The translations under genes were made by a program, and so were the position numbers. A stretch of 9,255 bases of DNA from the NCBI GenBank assembly GCA_021793115.1, contig JAJYTJ010000146.1:1-9255 (forward strand). Direction: 5' to 3'. Source of the stretch: Actinomycetes bacterium. GTDB lineage: Bacteria > Actinomycetota > Actinomycetes > Actinomycetales > Cellulomonadaceae. The notes below the pieces were generated by a model that was not told where the DNA came from, searched no databases, and worked only from the letters and a program-made list of their open reading frames with translations. Positions 7,024 to 9,255 of this stretch are shown piece after piece (the stretch's first letter is position 1; every line of letters starts with the position of its first letter).

Positions 7024-7049
7024 CCCGCGCGGCGCGGGTTCGCGCGCCG
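7024..7049. terminator. Overlapping GC-rich hairpins between converging genes
   Basis: Two mutually exclusive stems lie in the 77-base gap between the convergent hypothetical gene and hipA. The first is CCCGCG/CGCGGG (7024-7029 and 7033-7038, loop of 3). The second is CGGCGCG/CGCGCCG (7030-7036 and 7043-7049, loop of 6). No T-runs flank them. Position suggests a bidirectional terminator or transcript 3'-end structure. Confidence 0.45.
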
Positions 7050-7068
7050 GACGAGTCTGGTCTGTGGT

Positions 7069-8457
7069 TCAGCGCCGCGGGCGGCGCCGGTAAGCGGCCA
7101 CGGGACGTCCATTGCGCAGGTGCGGTCGCACCCAGCCCTGGGAGTCGTGCGGGTTCGCCAGTCCGTCGCGGATCGCAGCATCGATGCGGAGTCGGTCGGC
7201 CCAGCTGCGCGCGGTGCGCCGGTTGTCGTTCTCGAAGGCGGTGGCGAGCAGGCCGCCCGCGGGGTCTTCGATGCCGAAGCTCTCTGCGACGGCAGCCCAA
7301 TCCCGTGAGCCCGCCTCGACGTCGGCGACGATCGCCACGGCCTGGTCGGAGGTCAGGCCGAAGGACGGCGCGGCCTCGACGAGCTCGTCGACGGACCGGC
7401 CGGTGCTCGGGCCTCCGGGGGTGATCGGCGTGGACTCGACGGGCCGCTGCTCGGGCCAGGGGTTGACGTCGAACACCGGCGACCAGGCCCAGCCGTTGGT
7501 CTCGCGGATCAGGCCGTGGTTCTTCATGTGGTCGTCGACGTTCCCGATCAGCAGCGTGAAGGCGATGCGTCGGAACAGGCCCTCGCGCAGGCTCGGCGGT
7601 TCGGCTGCCTTGTCGCCGGCGGTCTCGACGAGTTCGACGTAGGAGACCACCTCGTCGGGCCGTTTCTCGAGGAGGGTGTCCGCGGAGATGTAGCCGTACC
7701 GGCGCGGGCCGGCGCGGTCGAAGCGGCGCGAGACGAGCACGCTGCGATCGGCGTCGAGCCGGTGGTGCGTGAAGTCGGGTGTGGGGATGCCGCAGGAGCG
7801 GGCCAGCCGGAGGGCGACGGCTTCCCAGGCTTCTACGTCCCAGTCGTCGTCGCGCTGCGGGAACTTGGCCAGTGCGAGCTCACCGCCGGCGTCGATGACG
7901 CCGACCTTCGGGCGTGCGCCACCCATGGACGTGCCGGCGGCAACGAGGCGATCAAGGTCGCTGGGCGTCGCCCTGGCTGCCTCGAGCCGACCGGCGGCTT
8001 CGACGAGCAGGCGCAGGTCGACCATCTGCGGCACGCCGTCTCGTGGTTCGCTGAGGAACGGCCCGCCGGGGGAGTCGGAGAACCGGAGGTTGCCTAGGCG
8101 TGTGCGGTCATCGACGCCGAGGACGTAGTCGGCCTCGGTGAAGGTGCGCACGCGACGGCCTTCGGCGTTGGCGGCGGTGCGCTCGGCGTTGAACATCAGG
8201 TTCCGCCCCCACCGGTCTGGCGCGGTGTCGTCGATCACCCCGGGGATGATGCGTACGCCGGTGAACCGCTGCCAGCCGTCGACGAGTGCGATCTCTGGGC
8301 ACAGCTCGTAGCGCTGCGGATGGGTCAGCCACGCCTCGGTGAGCCGGACCTGGGTGGAGATCAGCGCTCCGCCCGCGTTCGTCTCGAACCGCAGCTCGGC
8401 GGCCTGAACCGTGTGTCCGGTGGGGAGGTCGACGAAGAGGAGGACCTCGCGGCTCAT
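7069..8457 (-). CDS. hipA: HipA-family toxin, Ser/Thr kinase
   Basis: A 462-residue toxin of the HipA kinase family; the E. coli member phosphorylates glutamyl-tRNA synthetase to slow growth. Key parts are visible and intact: the loop SMGGARPK at 177-184, with Ser177 aligning to the autophosphorylated Ser150 of E. coli HipA; LALAKFP with Lys198 as the ATP-binding lysine; the catalytic motif NVDDHMKN at 306-313, with Asp308 as the likely base; and FDVNP at 329-333 with the metal-binding Asp330. The N-terminal subdomain spans about 1-110. It is slightly longer than the roughly 440-residue E. coli protein, because of a basic tail after residue 440 ending RRRPRR. The ATG overlaps the hipB stop as ATGA, so antitoxin is translated first and the toxin is coupled to it. 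The target in this organism is not predictable from sequence. Nothing suggests inactivation. Confidence 0.95.
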   Translation of the reverse strand: MSREVLLFVDLPTGHTVQAAELRFETNAGGALISTQVRLTEAWLTHPQRYELCPEIALVDGWQRFTGVRIIPGVIDDTAPDRWGRNLMFNAERTAANAEGRRVRTFTEADYVLGVDDRTRLGNLRFSDSPGGPFLSEPRDGVPQMVDLRLLVEAAGRLEAARATPSDLDRLVAAGTSMGGARPKVGVIDAGGELALAKFPQRDDDWDVEAWEAVALRLARSCGIPTPDFTHHRLDADRSVLVSRRFDRAGPRRYGYISADTLLEKRPDEVVSYVELVETAGDKAAEPPSLREGLFRRIAFTLLIGNVDDHMKNHGLIRETNGWAWSPVFDVNPWPEQRPVESTPITPGGPSTGRSVDELVEAAPSFGLTSDQAVAIVADVEAGSRDWAAVAESFGIEDPAGGLLATAFENDNRRTARSWADRLRIDAAIRDGLANPHDSQGWVRPHLRNGRPVAAYRRRPRR

Positions 8458-8798
8458 GCGGAGACGGCCTTGGTGGAGGGGCCAGGGCGCGAGGCGGCAC
8501 GCGGGGTGCGCACGCGCTGGCGCGCGGCGCGGTCAGCGTTCGCGCGGCCGAACTCGGTGCTCAGCGGGTCGGCTGCGGCCACGACCGCTTCAGCCAGGCC
8601 GAGCACGCGCAGCACGGACAGCACCGAGTCGATGCGGGGCGACCCGTCGCCGGCTTCGATCCGCGAGAGCGTCGGCCGGGAGATGCCGGCGCGCGCGGCG
8701 AGCAGCGCGCTGGTCATGTCCTGGGTGCGGCGTGCGTTGGCGATGTGCGCGCCGAGCGCGCGCAGGTCGCGCATCGTGCGCGTCGAGACGACAGCCAT
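8454..8798 (-). CDS. hipB: HipB-family antitoxin, XRE-type DNA-binding protein
   Basis: A 114-residue antitoxin that neutralises HipA and represses the operon. The XRE helix-turn-helix occupies about 10-70, with ALLAARAGISRPTLSRIEAG (31-50) as the scaffold and recognition helices. The C-terminal part DPLSTEFGRANADRAARQRVR (77-97) is longer than the E. coli HipB tail and may contact HipA. The ATG at 8798 is preferred because GGAGG stands 5 bases upstream; another ATG at 8813 would add five residues but overlaps that ribosome site. The frame stays open back to 9137, but this crosses the operator and an insertion-sequence end and does not encode a HipB-like sequence. The stop overlaps the hipA start. 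Autoregulation through the palindrome just upstream is likely. Confidence 0.93.
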   Translation of the reverse strand: MAVVSTRTMRDLRALGAHIANARRTQDMTSALLAARAGISRPTLSRIEAGDGSPRIDSVLSVLRVLGLAEAVVAAADPLSTEFGRANADRAARQRVRTPRAASRPGPSTKAVSA

Positions 8799-8821
8799 CG
8801 CGACCTCCGTCATGTCATCTA

Positions 8822-8865
8822 GAGTTGACCGTAACCAGGTTACGGTAAGAGTGAGTTGACCGTAA
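8822..8865. promoter_or_regulatory. Probable hipBA operator: 19-bp palindrome plus a third half-site
   Basis: ACCGTAACC-A-GGTTACGGT at 8828-8846 is a perfect inverted repeat with 9-base arms. The 13-base sequence GAGTTGACCGTAA occurs twice as a direct repeat, at 8822-8834 and 8853-8865, so the ACCGTAA half-site recurs exactly 31 bp (about three helical turns) away. The array begins 24 bases upstream of the hipB start. HipB proteins are known to repress their own operon by binding such repeats, and this one differs from the E. coli TATCC-N8-GGATA site. No confident -35/-10 pair could be picked within it. Confidence 0.8.
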
Positions 8866-8987
8866 AGGGCTGAACCATGCTCCGCTCGACCCATGTGCAG
8901 CGGTGACGGGATCAGGGCCGGAATCGCTCGACAGGGCGCTGGCGGGGCCGCCGAACCTGGCCCGCGACTCGCCGCACTGGTGGCCCC

Positions 8988-9131
8988 ACCGTCGCCAACG
9001 CGGCCACAGCGCCGGCGCCTGTGTCCGTAAGGGTGCTGATCAACGACGCGCTGACCGAGACGTCCGTCGACCGGCAGGGGCACGGCTTCCAGCGTGCACT
9101 CCTGATTGCTGCGCTCAAGCTCCTTGCCGCC
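8988..9131 (+). pseudogene. Fragment of an OLD/AAA_15-like ATPase, cut by an insertion sequence
   Basis: From 8907 one plus-strand frame is open, and from about 9021 it reads like a protein: VSVRVLINDALTETS, then DRQGHGFQRALLIAAL. The QGHGFQR pattern followed by a hydrophobic helix resembles the ABC-signature region of OLD-type and AAA_15 ATPases, many of which are nucleases in phage-defence systems. The similarity ends at 9131, where an IS21-type end begins; beyond it the frame runs into IS sequence and stops at 9177-9179. Upstream, no Walker A motif or other ATPase part is seen, and bases 8871-8987 look like non-coding or scrambled sequence, so the 5' portion is missing as well. The 5' limit given is approximate. 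The fragment is too short for firm family assignment and cannot be functional. Confidence 0.5.
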
Positions 9132-9151
9132 TGTCAACGCCGGGCGAATAC

Positions 9152-9185
9152 TGACCCCCTGCTGCTGAACGGATTTTGACCCCCC
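9152..9185 (+). repeat. Subterminal TGACCCCC repeats of the IS21 end
   Basis: TGACCCCC at 9152-9159 recurs as TGACCCCCC at 9177-9185, 25 bases apart. Short repeats at IS21 ends are known transposase (IstA) binding sites. Their presence supports the element boundary at about 9132. Confidence 0.6.
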
Positions 9186-9197
9186 TGGTCTTCTTGA

Positions 9198-9255
9198 CTA
9201 TGGCGTCTTGCGGTGGGCGCGGGTGCGGTAGGAGTCACCGTCCAGGGGTATGACG
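9198..9255 (-). CDS. istB: IstB transposition helper ATPase, C-terminal 18 residues, partial
   Basis: The last 18 codons read VIPLDGDSYRTRAHRKTP and then TAG at 9198. The GDSYR motif shortly before the end is usual in IstB-like helper proteins, which assist the IstA transposase as AAA+ ATPases. The catalytic Walker motifs lie outside the window. The call depends on this short motif together with the adjoining IS21-type end. Confidence 0.65.
   Translation of the reverse strand, partial: VIPLDGDSYRTRAHRKTP

Larger units (their letters stand above)
9132..9255 (-). mobile_element. IS21-family insertion sequence, terminal end (continues beyond window)
   Basis: The boundary is placed at TGTCAACGCC (9132-9141), because IS21-type elements end in TGT and actinobacterial members often start TGTCAACG. 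Two TGACCCCC repeats inside the end and the C-terminus of istB reading toward it complete the picture. With istB ending here, this is the end downstream of istAB. The other end and any target duplication lie outside the window. Confidence 0.75.

Noticed and set aside
8825..8861. TTGACC boxes on the plus strand as -35 elements of a divergent promoter
   Set aside because: No TANNNT box stands at a proper distance and no intact plus-strand gene follows; the boxes are better explained as parts of the HipB half-sites.
8799..9137. N-terminal extension of HipB across the operator
   Set aside because: It would translate through the palindrome and the insertion-sequence border. The ribosome site and the family length support the ATG at 8798.
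8903..9154. Plus-strand 83-codon open frame near the insertion sequence
   Set aside because: Its translation is unstructured Arg/Pro/Ala-rich sequence; the ATPase-like reading is in a different frame of the same strand.
1..9255. tRNA, rRNA or CRISPR array
   Set aside because: No cloverleaf, ribosomal RNA segment or regularly spaced repeat array was seen on either strand by eye.

Overview
The window looks like chromosomal DNA from a high-GC actinobacterium. The base composition is very GC-rich, there are GTG and TTG starts, the repressor may be leaderless, and the sugar importer lacks its own ATPase. The gene content would suit a plant-polymer-degrading member of the Micrococcales such as the Cellulomonas group, but that placement is inference only.

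Region 1 (1-5341, all minus strand) is a sugar-uptake and hydrolysis locus. In transcription order it holds a ROK-family repressor, a lipoprotein sugar-binding protein, two membrane permeases of a CUT1-type ABC importer, and the N-terminal 259 residues of a GH31 alpha-xylosidase of the YicI type, which runs off the window. The likely job is import of an alpha-xyloside, such as isoprimeverose or xyloglucan fragments, followed by removal of xylose in the cytoplasm. A 27-bp imperfect palindrome covers the probable -10 box ahead of the binding-protein gene and is the best candidate operator for the ROK repressor. A perfect 15-bp stem-loop separates the binding-protein gene from the permease genes, as expected where binding protein must be made in excess.

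Region 2 (5342-7068) holds two plus-strand genes: a class I SAM-dependent methyltransferase and a 170-residue protein of unknown function. They follow a 338-base stretch in which no gene could be supported. A GC-rich hairpin cluster lies where these genes meet the next locus head-on.

Region 3 (7069-8865, minus strand) is a hipBA toxin-antitoxin operon with the HipA kinase motifs intact. It is preceded by a perfect 19-bp palindrome plus a third half-site exactly 31 bp from its twin, which is a convincing autoregulatory operator.

Region 4 (8866-9255) is accessory debris. It has a short plus-strand remnant that looks like the signature region of an OLD-type or AAA_15-type ATPase, a family common in defence systems. 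This is cut by the end of an IS21-family insertion sequence, whose istB gene contributes its last 18 codons. Nothing in the window amounts to a clearly new system. The most rewarding leads are the two operators and the interrupted ATPase next to hipBA.
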